From: Paucisalibacillus globulus DSM 18846
GTDB lineage: Bacteria > Bacillota > Bacilli > Bacillales > Amphibacillaceae
Direction: 5' to 3'
Assembly (NCBI RefSeq): GCF_000482485.1
Contig: NZ_KI519437.1
Location: 124,001 to 188,000 of the forward strand
Length of the DNA stretch: 64,000 nt
Shown: in pieces, positions 1-8,363 of the stretch
How the letters are laid out: the number at the start of each line of letters is the position of its first letter
Numbering within the stretch: the first letter of the stretch is position 1
The notes under the pieces: generated by a model
Told to the model about the DNA's origin: nothing
The model's input: the letters and a program-made list of their open reading frames with translations, nothing else
Database searches by the model: none
Program-made: the position numbers and the translations under genes

Positions 1-1
1 T

Positions 2-149
2 AAAAGATACTAACATGCCTGCAATTCTACTTGAAATAGGTTATATAACTAACCCCGAGGATGAGCAAACAATGTTAACGAATGAATTTCAACAGGCTGT
101 TGCTAAAGCCATTAATGAAGGAATACTAGAATATTTAGAAATAGATTGA
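2..149 (+). CDS. N-acetylmuramoyl-L-alanine amidase, C-terminal end (partial)
   Basis: The window opens inside this gene; only the last 48 codons are visible, ending in TGA. The stretch PAILLEIGYITNPEDE is the C-terminal signature of zinc-dependent Amidase_3 enzymes, which cut the amide bond between N-acetylmuramic acid and L-alanine in peptidoglycan; the Glu in LLEIGY is the conserved active-site Glu of that family. Substrate specificity, signal peptide and any binding repeats lie outside the window. It looks like host chromosome and has no evident link to the two-component genes that follow. Confidence 0.8.
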   Translation, partial: KDTNMPAILLEIGYITNPEDEQTMLTNEFQQAVAKAINEGILEYLEID

Positions 150-583
150 AGGGTATTTTTGGTCAACTCCCTATCCCCATTTTAAGTGACACAGATATAC
201 TTTGTTCTAGCTCTTCTTCCAAACCTATTTACTCAATTATATCAATAAAGTCTGCTCTATTGAGACAAGCGTAAATGAGTGGCAAAATGAGATCTCCACA
301 TGTCCCATGAGACTTTCTTCAAAATAAGTAAGGAAATTATGGGTATAATTGGTAGTGTGTCAAGATCAGCTTTGTACAGAAAGTTAGCAGAAGGGAAGTA
401 AAGAAGGCTAACCACATTAAAATTTAAATAATTCCCATCCTAGCCCTTCAATCCTGGAATTGTTTCCGTAGCCCACCAAAGGGAAAACATTAATCTGTGA
501 TATAGTAATGAGGAGAAATTCTTTGTTACATCAATTTACTTTATTTACAACAGGTTAATTTGCGACACTAGGAGGCTATCCCG
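150..583. other. Non-coding stretch before the Bce-type module
   Basis: This 434-bp AT-rich stretch separates the amidase gene from the response regulator gene. I see no convincing gene. The only clear element is the AGGAGG ribosome binding site at 570-575, a few bases before the ATG at 584. A promoter for the regulator presumably lies in the last 100 bp, but I cannot pick a confident -35/-10 pair. Confidence 0.5.
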
Positions 584-1267
584 ATGAAGATAAACATATT
601 TGTTGTTGAAGATGATGATGCTTTGTTTGCTGCGTTGAAGAAAGGTCTAGAGTCTTGGTCGTTCCGGGTCACAAGGCCAGATGATTTTGAAAGTGTGATG
701 CGTTCATTTCTTGAACAACAGCCCCAGCTCGTCATCATGGATGTCACACTCCCGAAATTTGACGGTTTTCATTGGTGTCGCGAGATTCGCGCTGTATCCA
801 AAGTACCCATTGTTTTCCTTTCCGCCCGCGATCACCCAATGGATATGGTCATGGCGCTAAACATGGGGGCGGACGACTTCATTCAGAAGCCATTTCATAC
901 AGACGTGCTTTATGCCAAAATTCAAGCCGTTCTCCGGAGGACATATGCTTATGGCGAAGAGCAATCGAATATTCTTGAATGGAATGACGCCTTGATAGAT
1001 TTGAATCGAGGTGTCATTCGAAACGCTGGGAAAGAAGTGGATTTAACAAAAAACGAATTTTTTATACTGATCACGCTCGTGAAATCGAACAATGTTATTA
1101 TCTCGCGCCATGACTTGATACGAAAGCTGTGGGAGGACGAGCAATTCGTGAACGACAATACCCTCACGGCGAATATAACTCGTTTGCGACAAAAGCTGGA
1201 GACAATCGATTTGTCAGACGCTATTGTGACAAAAAAGGGACTGGGTTATATGGCCATCACTTTATAG
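584..1267 (+). CDS. OmpR-family response regulator, BceR-like
   Basis: This 227-aa protein has a receiver domain (about 1-120) and a C-terminal winged helix (about 130-227). The phosphorylation site is D53 in LVIMDVTLP, the acidic pair is around D10-D12, and the conserved Lys is K102 in QKPF. The DNA-binding end TKKGLGYMA is typical of OmpR/PhoB regulators. The gene order regulator, short-linker kinase, ABC ATPase, FtsX-like permease is that of the Bce/Psd peptide-antibiotic modules of Firmicutes, so it probably activates the downstream transporter genes through the palindrome at 2397-2418. The kinase gene starts 36 bp downstream. Confidence 0.88.
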   Translation: MKINIFVVEDDDALFAALKKGLESWSFRVTRPDDFESVMRSFLEQQPQLVIMDVTLPKFDGFHWCREIRAVSKVPIVFLSARDHPMDMVMALNMGADDFIQKPFHTDVLYAKIQAVLRRTYAYGEEQSNILEWNDALIDLNRGVIRNAGKEVDLTKNEFFILITLVKSNNVIISRHDLIRKLWEDEQFVNDNTLTANITRLRQKLETIDLSDAIVTKKGLGYMAITL

Positions 1268-1303
1268 AAATTATGAACATGTACTGATAGGGGGAACCAT
1301 ACC

Positions 1304-2338
1304 ATGTTTATTCGTTACGTTGATGCAAGGAAAAGCTGGATTTTACTGTTTGCCGGTTTGCTCGTCCTAGCCAATGCTCTGATCCTACTTGATCAAGGCA
1401 TCCAGGTCACATCTACTTCTCTCCTTTATTTTAACGCCTCATTTATTCTATCCTTTCTCTTGTTTTTTATATGGCGCTACAAAAGAGAGACAAAATATGC
1501 CGCCGCATTGGCTGCTCTGCAGGAAGACATGGCCTTTGACTGGATTGAGACACTTCCCGAGCCTGGGGACGGCCTAGATCAGATGACCAACGACATCTTA
1601 CGGGACGCCTCCCTTCAGTTCAAACGAAAGCTATCTGACTATAAAGAAACGCAACTGATTGAGAATGAATTCACTGCCTCATGGATCCATGAGGTGAAGA
1701 CTCCTCTTACCGCTATGAAGCTAATCCTGGATGCCCAGCCAAGTAATCCGGAAATACGTAAAATTGAAGTGGAATGGTTGCGCGTGTATTTGTTGGTCGA
1801 CCGCCAACTGCATATGACACGTCTGCCCGCGATTGAATCAGACTATGTTCTTGAATTGTCATTCTTACAGCGCCTCGCTGCGGAAGAAGTACGTGATCTG
1901 GCACCATGGTGTATGGAAAAAAACCTAGCGGTCAGTATCGAAGGAAAGGATGTATCGGCCATTACAGACCGAAAATGGTGCCGCTTCATCCTTCGACAAC
2001 TGTTGACGAATGCCGTGAAATATAGCCCTGTGAATACGGCACTTATGATCGTGACGGATGTTACGGAGACAGGCCAAGTATTTTTGGATGTCATCGATGA
2101 AGGACCCGGAATACAGCCGCACGAATTGCCGCGTATCTTTGACAAAGGCTTTACGGGCGAAAATGGTAGGATTCAAAATGCAGCGACCGGACTTGGTCTC
2201 TATCTTGCAAAAACCGTTGCAGATAAATTAGGAATTTCCCTCAAATCGCAGCCTGGTCAGACGAAAGGTACGGTGATGCGAATGACCTTTGCCGATCCCA
2301 ATGCATTCGAAGCTGTCCGAAGAGGGGCGGGAGAGTAA
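1304..2338 (+). CDS. Sensor histidine kinase, BceS-like (intramembrane-sensing)
   Basis: This 344-aa protein has two closely spaced N-terminal membrane segments (about 12-30 and 37-57) and almost no extracellular loop, the hallmark of intramembrane-sensing kinases that read the activity of a partner ABC transporter instead of binding ligand themselves. The phospho-acceptor is H129 in SWIHEVKTPL. The ATP-binding domain follows, with the N box in LLTNAVKYSP and the G1 box DEGPGI. It lies 36 bp behind the regulator gene and ends just before a hairpin terminator. The partner is very likely the BceAB-like transporter encoded downstream. Confidence 0.88.
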   Translation: MFIRYVDARKSWILLFAGLLVLANALILLDQGIQVTSTSLLYFNASFILSFLLFFIWRYKRETKYAAALAALQEDMAFDWIETLPEPGDGLDQMTNDILRDASLQFKRKLSDYKETQLIENEFTASWIHEVKTPLTAMKLILDAQPSNPEIRKIEVEWLRVYLLVDRQLHMTRLPAIESDYVLELSFLQRLAAEEVRDLAPWCMEKNLAVSIEGKDVSAITDRKWCRFILRQLLTNAVKYSPVNTALMIVTDVTETGQVFLDVIDEGPGIQPHELPRIFDKGFTGENGRIQNAATGLGLYLAKTVADKLGISLKSQPGQTKGTVMRMTFADPNAFEAVRRGAGE

Positions 2339-2353
2339 CATCCAGCTATGAAG

Positions 2354-2382
2354 CAGTCAGGATTGCTCCTGGCTGTTTTTTT
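2354..2382 (+). terminator. Intrinsic terminator after the kinase gene
   Basis: An imperfect stem, CAGTCAGG pairing with CCTGGCTG around a short loop, is followed by seven T residues. It separates the regulator-kinase pair from the transporter genes, so the transporter has its own promoter. Confidence 0.75.
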
Positions 2383-2396
2383 GGTGTGGAATAATG

Positions 2397-2418
2397 AACG
2401 TGACAATATTGTCACGTT
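2397..2418. promoter_or_regulatory. Perfect 22-bp palindrome, putative BceR-type operator
   Basis: The arms AACGTGACAAT and ATTGTCACGTT are exact reverse complements with no spacer. More TGTCA-type half sites follow at about 2422-2436. It lies about 50-70 bp upstream of the -10 box of the ABC genes, where an activating response regulator of the Bce type would bind. Binding by this regulator is inferred from position and symmetry only. Confidence 0.65.
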
Positions 2419-2468
2419 GTCTTGTCAGATTGTCATGTAAAACGTACGACAAGCAAAATATCCAACCG

Positions 2469-2474
2469 TATAAT
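2469..2474 (+). promoter_or_regulatory. -10 box of the ABC transporter promoter
   Basis: TATAAT matches the consensus exactly and lies 41 bp before the ATG at 2516. The expected -35 position holds only a poor match, as is common at promoters that need an activator. The ribosome binding site TGGAGGT follows at about 2504-2510. Confidence 0.55.
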
Positions 2475-2515
2475 AAAGCTATCATCAAGCAATAATTATA
2501 ATTTGGAGGTACGTT

Positions 2516-3301
2516 ATGGATCAGCTGAATGTAGGAGAAACCGTTTTACAAGCACGAAATATACACAAAACATATGGTACTAAAGGAAATGCACAGCATG
2601 TTTTAAAAGGAATAGATTTACGTGTCACCCGCAGTGAATTTGTCGGCATTATGGGCCCTTCCGGCTCAGGCAAGACGACATTGCTTAATGTCTTAGCCAC
2701 GATTGATCATACGACGGATGGAACGGTTTTAATCGATGATGCAGATATCTCCAAGCTGAGTAATACCGCGCTTTCCACCTTTCGACGCAACAAACTGGGA
2801 TTCATCTTCCAGGATTACAATCTACTGGACACATTGACAGTGAAGGAAAATATACTACTGCCCATCTCCCTTAGTAAAATGAGCAAGCGAAAAGCGGAAA
2901 GCCAGTTCACAGATATCGCCAATGTGCTTGACATTAAAGCACTGTCGCATAAATATCCGCATGAAATATCAGGAGGCCAGAAACAACGGACAGCTGCTGG
3001 GCGCGCTCTGATTCACCAGCCTTCAATCGTGTTTGCGGACGAACCGACCGGTGCACTGGATTCCAAATCCGCTTCCTCATTACTCGACGTGATGGAGAAG
3101 GTGAATCAGCAACGAGGCGTCACCGTTGTCATGGTGACCCATGACCCGGTAGCCTCCAGCTATTGCAGCCGTGTTGTGTTTTTAAAAGACGGGAAGATTT
3201 ATTCCGAGCTGTACCGCGGTGATAAAACAAGACATGCCTTCTTTAATGAAATTATGGACGTGCAAGCCGTACTGGGGGGCGACCATGTTGACGGTTTTTG
3301 A
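2516..3301 (+). CDS. ABC transporter ATP-binding protein, BceA-like
   Basis: This 261-aa cytoplasmic ATPase of the MacB/LolD/BceA type has Walker A GPSGSGKT at 47-54, the Q loop at Q99, signature SGGQKQR at 152-158, Walker B FADEP with the following TGALD at about 173-182, and the switch His in VTHDP. It powers the adjacent permease, and with the kinase/regulator pair should form a sensing and detoxification unit for cell-wall-targeting peptides such as bacitracin or lantibiotics; the actual drug cannot be read from sequence. Its end overlaps the start of the permease gene by 17 bp, implying translational coupling. Confidence 0.9.
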   Translation: MDQLNVGETVLQARNIHKTYGTKGNAQHVLKGIDLRVTRSEFVGIMGPSGSGKTTLLNVLATIDHTTDGTVLIDDADISKLSNTALSTFRRNKLGFIFQDYNLLDTLTVKENILLPISLSKMSKRKAESQFTDIANVLDIKALSHKYPHEISGGQKQRTAAGRALIHQPSIVFADEPTGALDSKSASSLLDVMEKVNQQRGVTVVMVTHDPVASSYCSRVVFLKDGKIYSELYRGDKTRHAFFNEIMDVQAVLGGDHVDGF

Positions 3302-5207
3302 ATTAGCACTTCGCAGCATGCGGCAAAATGTGAAACATTATTATTTGTACTTCTTCGCGCTGATTTTTAGTATGAGCCTGTATTTTGTCTTCGCCTCACT
3401 ACAGCACGATCAGGCTGTTCAAAATATGACACACACAAGCGTTGCCTTCTTTCAAATTGCGGGAGTCATGCTGATTGTGATCGTTGGGATTTTTACCGTC
3501 TCAGCCAACGGCATTTTCCTGCGTCGGCGCAGTCGAGAAATCGGACTATATCAGCTGATTGGTCTTTCTAAAGGCTGGGTAGTCCGATTTCTATTGATCG
3601 AGAATATACTGCTTGGCTTAGGTGCACTACTTGTTGCAATCATTTGCGGCGCGTTGGTTTCCAGGCTGTTCGTCCTGATTTTGTTAAATCTGCTCGGCTT
3701 AGAAGGGATTGTCGGCATCAGTTTCTCCGTACAAGCAGCTTTTAAGACGTTGATGGTCTATCTTCTCATCATCGGCGTCACTTCCATTCAGATGATGCTG
3801 ATGGTTTATCGCAGCACCCTTCTGAATCTGTTTCAAGCTGATAAGCGTCCTGATCTCAGCGCGCCGCCTAAAGCGGTGGCATCTGCTATTTTCGCCTTGC
3901 TCGGTCTGACACTGATTGGATACGGCTATGAATTATCGGGTCATATTGATAAAGAGTTATTCCCCAACGCATTATTGATGCTCGGATCCATCATTGTAGG
4001 GACTTACTTATTGTTTCACGTTACGATGAGATGGTGCTTTTACCGGTTCCGCAAACGTAAAGACGGACACCTAGGCTTAACAAACAGCCTGTCGATAGCT
4101 CCGCTGATGCACCATACGAAAGCAAATGCCAACTCACTTGCTTTGATTACGTTGTTGTCAGCCATGACCATCACACTGATTTCCATGGCTTACTCCTTCT
4201 ACTACTCCGTAGAGCAAGAGACCCGCCGCGATCTCCCTTATGATTTTATGTTTGAAAACGATCAACAGGAGGCGCTATCGTTCAAGATGGAGCTGGAGAA
4301 GGAAGGCATCGATGTTAATCACCACGTCGTTCAAGCGGTTCTGACGACGGGCATCATACTTGATCCGAATGACGAATCCTACAGGTTTGAAGAAAGTTTG
4401 TTATGGCTTCCAGCCGAACATCTTAAACAAACAGGCGCAGACCTTAACGTACCGCCAGATGGCGTGGCCATTTTGTACAATGCCGGGGCCTCACTTGCCG
4501 GGGACTTAGATGAGCATTCGAAGCGATATCCAACCGAAATAGTGCTGGAGCAGCATGGACAGACCGTCATGTATACATTGCGGACATTGAGGGAAAGAAA
4601 CATCATGAATTTAAATGCTCCCGGCAGTCAGCTGCTAGTGTCAGAAGCGACGATGGACAAAATCGCAGAACAAATGGCCGGTACGCCCGATTATAAGAAA
4701 ATTCACTTTGATACGTATCAAGTTCCGGACAAGGAAGAGCTCGCCATAGCTTCCTCTCTATACGAAAAATACGATAATGACGAACCATTAAAGTATGATT
4801 ACTATGCGCAGTACAAAAAAGTGCTGGAACTGACAGGCTTGCTCATTTTCATCGCAGCTTTCCTTGGACTTGTCTTTTTGATTTCAACCGGCAGCATCTT
4901 GTACTTCAAGCAAATGACCGAAGCTGAGCAGGAAAAGCAAAGCTTTAAGACGTTGCGTCAGCTCGGATTTGACGTGGATATGATCATGAAAGGCATTATA
5001 CGAAAGCAGATCATCGTGTTCCTTCTCCCTCTATCGATCGCTATACTGCATTCGATCTTTGCTATCAAGGCAGCTTCATTTATGATCCGATCGGACACCA
5101 TGTTGCCTGCATTCATCGTAATAGCGATTTACACGGTTATCTATTTTGTATTCGCTCTGTTTACCATAGGCTACTACCGCAACATTGTAAAAAAAGCTAT
5201 GTCATAA
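3285..5207 (+). CDS. ABC transporter permease, BceB-like (FtsX-type)
   Basis: I place the start at the ATG at 3285 ([12 protein letters not shown]), which has GGGGGGC just upstream; this gives 640 aa. Bce-type permeases have ten membrane segments with a large extracellular domain between segments 7 and 8. Hydrophobic segments lie in the first half, a long polar stretch from roughly residue 320 to 510 fits the sensory domain, and hydrophobic segments return to the C-terminus. It moves, or frees targets from, cell-wall-active peptides and passes flux information to the kinase. An imperfect terminator follows at 5288. Confidence 0.88.
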   Translation: MLTVFELALRSMRQNVKHYYLYFFALIFSMSLYFVFASLQHDQAVQNMTHTSVAFFQIAGVMLIVIVGIFTVSANGIFLRRRSREIGLYQLIGLSKGWVVRFLLIENILLGLGALLVAIICGALVSRLFVLILLNLLGLEGIVGISFSVQAAFKTLMVYLLIIGVTSIQMMLMVYRSTLLNLFQADKRPDLSAPPKAVASAIFALLGLTLIGYGYELSGHIDKELFPNALLMLGSIIVGTYLLFHVTMRWCFYRFRKRKDGHLGLTNSLSIAPLMHHTKANANSLALITLLSAMTITLISMAYSFYYSVEQETRRDLPYDFMFENDQQEALSFKMELEKEGIDVNHHVVQAVLTTGIILDPNDESYRFEESLLWLPAEHLKQTGADLNVPPDGVAILYNAGASLAGDLDEHSKRYPTEIVLEQHGQTVMYTLRTLRERNIMNLNAPGSQLLVSEATMDKIAEQMAGTPDYKKIHFDTYQVPDKEELAIASSLYEKYDNDEPLKYDYYAQYKKVLELTGLLIFIAAFLGLVFLISTGSILYFKQMTEAEQEKQSFKTLRQLGFDVDMIMKGIIRKQIIVFLLPLSIAILHSIFAIKAASFMIRSDTMLPAFIVIAIYTVIYFVFALFTIGYYRNIVKKAMS

Positions 5208-5287
5208 CTATCAACTTAAAGGGAGATAAGCTATATGGGGTACCGCCAATATTTCAGATGTTTTGTACGCTAGTATATCTCCAACCT

Positions 5288-5330
5288 AAAAAAAGTCGAT
5301 TCCTTTTCGTACAGGGAAGCGATTTTTTTG
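5288..5330 (+). terminator. Imperfect terminator after the permease gene
   Basis: An A-rich 5' arm with TCG and TTCC pairs, with one bulge and one mismatch, with GGAAGCGATTTTTTT. The terminal T run supports a rho-independent terminator. Confidence 0.6.
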
Positions 5331-5442
5331 TTTTACAATTGCGTTCGTTGAATAGAGCTTACTAAAAAAACTGAACTAATACATTCCCTCTTTGCATTGA
5401 CACCATGCCATACTTTATATTGTTGGAAAGAAGGGGTTTATA

Positions 5443-5511
5443 ATGAAAATCAGTAAACTTTCTAATAAAACAGGTGTTAGCACTCGTTCTATTCGTTATT
5501 ACTTTCGATGA
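5443..5511 (+). pseudogene. MerR-family regulator, N-terminal remnant
   Basis: A good start with AAGGGG upstream encodes MKISKLSNKTGVSTRSIRYY, the first helix-turn-helix of MerR regulators, where the next residues should continue YEKxGLL. Instead the frame meets TGA after 22 codons and unrelated sequence follows. It is a truncated gene whose remainder was lost by deletion or insertion, marking a recombination scar between the Bce module and the genes to the right. Confidence 0.7.
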
Positions 5512-5551
5512 TGCCCACAATATTTAATTTTTTCTTCATATTCCATCCTTC

Positions 5552-5693
5552 TTAACCCGAAACTTGCTCATCAGGACGGATAATCGTTGTGATATAAGTC
5601 ATGTAGGCTGCAGCAGAGACAACGGCGATAGCAAGTAAAAAAACAGAAATAACATATAAATAAACACACTTTTTTATGCCAGACTTTTTACTT
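5552..5693 (-). pseudogene. Possible remnant of a membrane sensor N-terminus
   Basis: On the minus strand, directly after the regulator remnant, an open frame has no normal start codon and contains one clear membrane segment (VISVFLLAIAVVSAAAYMTY) followed by polar residues and a stop. Its position behind a response-regulator C-terminus is where a sensor kinase would begin, so I read it as the leftover first membrane segment of the matching kinase. No kinase domain survives. Confidence 0.35.
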
Positions 5694-5858
5694 ATGATTT
5701 TTCACCAACTTATACCCTAATCCTTTTACCGTAACAATGAGTTTTGACGTTGACGGGTCATCCTCGACTTTTTCGCGCAAGTGCCGTATGTTTACCATAA
5801 TGGTCTTAATAAAGTTATGTGCTCTACCCTTATTAGACCCTAATCTCTTGCTTGCTTT
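5688..5858 (-). pseudogene. OmpR/VanR-type response regulator, C-terminal remnant
   Basis: The minus strand encodes the recognition-helix end of an OmpR-type regulator: VNIRHLREKVEDDP followed by LIVTVKGLGYKLV and a stop. No receiver domain is present upstream, and the sequence before the helix (SNKGRAHNFIK) looks internally deleted. With the membrane fragment that follows it, this is a decayed two-component system unrelated to the intact Bce-type pair. Confidence 0.7.
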
Positions 5859-5926
5859 ATGACCTTTCTATGTATCACTATCTATAACTTTTATCGAATC
5901 CTTTCACTGAGAAAGGAGTGTCACCG

Positions 5927-6025
5927 TTGCAATTAATTTTAAGTATTCCAGATTTTCAATTGAATGAGATTAAATTACAGGAATGTTATGTTCCTGGCTA
6001 CATCATCGTACCGTTTTTTTGCTAA
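5927..6025 (+). pseudogene. Possible transposase N-terminal scrap
   Basis: A TTG start with GAAAGGAG upstream opens a 32-codon frame beginning MQLILSIPDFQLNEIKLQE. The opening vaguely resembles N-termini of ISL3-type transposases, but it is too short to assign. I list it because the ribosome binding site is good and it sits in a stretch that otherwise holds only broken genes. Confidence 0.2.
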
Positions 6026-6168
6026 TGTTTTATGTTGAAGCGTTTAATTTAGCATGTAATATTTATTTCTACCAAAAACATTTACATTCTTTTACTCTAT
6101 AAATCTAATAGAATGAATCACTTTCTATTACAGAAATTTATAAATCGAGATTTTCAAAGTTACTCGTT

Positions 6169-6687
6169 CTAACTCCATGTAATGCTATCTAATTTAACCA
6201 GTAATTCTGACCAATTATCATTTTCTTCCCAGTAAACTTCTCCATTAACAATTTTCCCTAGTTCTATTTCCCAAAGAGCGGTGGTCTCTATAGCATCTTC
6301 GTCTTTAACATAATACCGCCATTGGAGTCCATTCGTGTAAATAACTCTTTTATAGAACTTAAGATGACTCATTAATTGTTCTAAATATTTTTCTAAATCT
6401 AAATCCTCATCCACATATTTAACCTCAATTGCCCCTAGAATAGCTGCATCATTGCTTTTATCTCTTGTCCGTATCACGAAGTCTGGAAATCCAGCTTCTC
6501 CTCTATACTGTTTAGAAAAATTTGTTTTCCTGCGCACAGAAACATCTCTTAAAGAAATCTCATTACCATGTCTTCTTTCTCTGATGATACAGGCAATTAT
6601 GGAGTATAAATCACACTCTACAAGGTTCTGAGCTAGTATCAATTCAATTTCATCCTTATACATATAAAAATCATTTGCTAATGACAT
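6169..6687 (-). CDS. PD-(D/E)XK nuclease-like protein
   Basis: I do not recognise the family of this 172-aa protein, but it carries a credible nuclease core: D69 in GFPDFVI, then E88 and K90 in AIEVKY, spaced and embedded in beta-strand-like sequence as in the PD-(D/E)XK fold. The aromatic end RVIYTNGLQWRYYV resembles the tail of HSDR_N/DUF4268-type domains. It starts at ATG with GGGAG upstream and stands alone. It lies outside the repeat that I take as the left end of the rlmH element, so it may be left over from an earlier insertion at the same site. A role in defence is inference. Confidence 0.6.
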   Translation of the reverse strand: MSLANDFYMYKDEIELILAQNLVECDLYSIIACIIRERRHGNEISLRDVSVRRKTNFSKQYRGEAGFPDFVIRTRDKSNDAAILGAIEVKYVDEDLDLEKYLEQLMSHLKFYKRVIYTNGLQWRYYVKDEDAIETTALWEIELGKIVNGEVYWEENDNWSELLVKLDSITWS

Positions 6688-7053
6688 ACGCTATCTCCCA
6701 CTAAAGTATTTTATTTTCATTCTTCTTTTGACTTTCCTAATGCACCTTAGCAGGGCAGATAGGTTCAGCTAAAGCAATTATAAAGGTTAATTCTTGTCAC
6801 CTCTATCAAATTCTGTCTTTTCAATCGCCTTTTTTATGTGTTACTTTTCCTGAATCAGTCAAGACCTCCTGTCGATTATTTTAAAATGTAACTATTTGAA
6901 CTGATACACTTAAATTAAATTAATCGCAACTTCAATTTTTTGTTTTACCTGTATTTATGATAGGGTCCTGCTTAATTCACTGGCAATATATATGTTCACA
7001 CCTAATTTCCTAATTATATAGGACAACATAATGACTTCTGTTTTATTACTTCA
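6688..7053. other. Intergenic stretch containing the left element boundary
   Basis: This 366-bp AT-rich stretch has no credible gene. It contains the putative left attachment site at 6952-6962. To the left should be chromosomal sequence originally downstream of rlmH, and to the right the end of the element. Confidence 0.5.
6952..6962. repeat. Putative left attachment site of the rlmH element
   Basis: TATTTATGATA here is identical, in the same orientation, to 42856-42866, which overlaps the rlmH stop codon. The similarity extends weakly for seven more bases (GGGTCCT here, CGGTTCC there). Read on the minus strand it is TATCATAAATA, which resembles the rlmH-end core used by staphylococcal SCC elements. 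The distance between copies is 35,904 bp. Confidence 0.7.
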
Positions 7054-8049
7054 TCACTTTTTAAGATTATTATTCTTAATAAATTTATCAAAGTCATCAG
7101 AAGTATTTTGAACAATGCGACGCTGGTTAAATCTCTCATACTCTTCAATGGCTATTTTATCCGCTACATCCTTTTCTACCTTTCCAGCATCATAAAGGAT
7201 TTCGCGTTCATCAAATTCCAAGAAAGCATCAAGTCTTTTCTTCCAGTCTTTCATATACATCGGTCTATTTCTTTCTGCTTGATCTTCTGCATAGTCTAAA
7301 TACCTAGTAACAATACGATTAAGAGCCCTTATTTCTTTTTCATTTAAGTAATTCTTTGCAGTCGTTACATCTCGTTTACGTACTTTATCACCTTTCCATG
7401 AATTAAGCCCCATATTTTCTTTCTCTGCATCCGCTCTATCTGAGATGAGTTCAGCAGCAGTCTTCCCATGGATTGCAAAATGCAATTTATTTTGAACCGT
7501 TGCAAAGAATTTATTTGTTACTTCTGCATTAGAATCATAATCTACTGAAGTAGCGTATATATCTGTAATTTTTTGATAGAATCTTTTCTTTGAGGCGCGA
7601 ATATCTCTAATTCGTTCCAATAATTCATCGAAATAATCCTGTCCAAAATTACGCATTTCTTTCAAACGATCGTCATCTATTGTAAAGCCCTTAACAAGAT
7701 ATTCATTTAAACGTTCTGTTGCCCATTTGCGGAATTGTGTACCTCTATGGGAACGAACACGGTAGCCGATTGCGAGAATCATTTCAAGGTTATAGTGCTT
7801 GGCTTTTCTTTTTACTTCCCTTGAACCTTCACTTTGAACTTGTAAGTAATACTTACAAGTTGACTCTTCTTCCAATTCTCCTTCTTCGTAGATGTTCTTT
7901 ACGTGAAGAGTAATGTTCTGAGGTGTGGTTTGAAAAAGTTCAGCAATTGCTTTTTGCGTCATCCAAACTTGTTCATTTTCCAATCTAACGTCTATTTTTG
8001 TATTTCCGTCCTCTGTTTGATAGATTAAAATGTCTGTATTGTTGTCCAT
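7054..8049 (-). CDS. RhuM-family protein
   Basis: I choose the ATG at 8049 (331 aa) because AGGAG lies eight bases before it; the in-frame GTG upstream overlaps that site. The protein has the RhuM architecture: N-terminal helix-turn-helix (WMTQKAIAELFQTTPQNITLHVKNIY), a Bro/KilA-N-like middle part (YNLEMILAIGYRVRSHRGTQFRKWA), and a long helical C-terminal part with a Fic/Doc-like patch (FAIHGKTAAELI). RhuM proteins were named from a Salmonella pathogenicity island and are common in mobile and defence islands; their biochemical role is poorly defined. It is the left-most gene inside the putative element and has its own upstream region with nested palindromes. Confidence 0.82.
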   Translation of the reverse strand: MDNNTDILIYQTEDGNTKIDVRLENEQVWMTQKAIAELFQTTPQNITLHVKNIYEEGELEEESTCKYYLQVQSEGSREVKRKAKHYNLEMILAIGYRVRSHRGTQFRKWATERLNEYLVKGFTIDDDRLKEMRNFGQDYFDELLERIRDIRASKKRFYQKITDIYATSVDYDSNAEVTNKFFATVQNKLHFAIHGKTAAELISDRADAEKENMGLNSWKGDKVRKRDVTTAKNYLNEKEIRALNRIVTRYLDYAEDQAERNRPMYMKDWKKRLDAFLEFDEREILYDAGKVEKDVADKIAIEEYERFNQRRIVQNTSDDFDKFIKNNNLKK

Positions 8050-8229
8050 TCCATTCACTCCTCATAAAGTTTATTACGTTTTTCTTCTATTGAATATTAT
8101 AACATTTAAACGTAAGAAACTTAACAATAAAAGAACATACATTCCTATCCGACCTAGCAAAAAAGAAAACTCCTTACATTCATGGAAGAATCTAAAGGAG
8201 TTACTAAAATCAATTTCAACTCTTTGCTT

Positions 8230-8260
8230 TACCACTATTTGTGGTACGGTTCACCGTACC
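8230..8260. promoter_or_regulatory. Two overlapping palindromes upstream of the RhuM gene
   Basis: TACCAC-N5-GTGGTA (8230-8246) overlaps GGTACGGT-TC-ACCGTACC (8243-8260) by the shared GGTA, so the two hairpins exclude each other. A third inverted repeat, AACTCCTT/AAGGAGTT, lies at about 8168-8201. They sit about 200 bp upstream of the RhuM start and may be an operator or a switch in the leader; nothing shows which. Confidence 0.4.
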
Positions 8261-8297
8261 GGTTTGTAGGGTAAAATAACTGCCTATTATGAATAAT

Positions 8298-8332
8298 AAA
8301 TAACGAGGTACCTATGATGTACCTCGTTATTT
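8298..8332. terminator. Bidirectional hairpin terminator
   Basis: AAATAACGAGGTAC and GTACCTCGTTATTT form a 14-bp perfect stem around a 7-base loop. A-rich and T-rich flanks let it act in both directions; it closes the helicase operon that ends at 8364 on the minus strand. Confidence 0.75.
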
Positions 8333-8363
8333 TGGATTTTGCATTCTTACTTAGCTTTAATAT

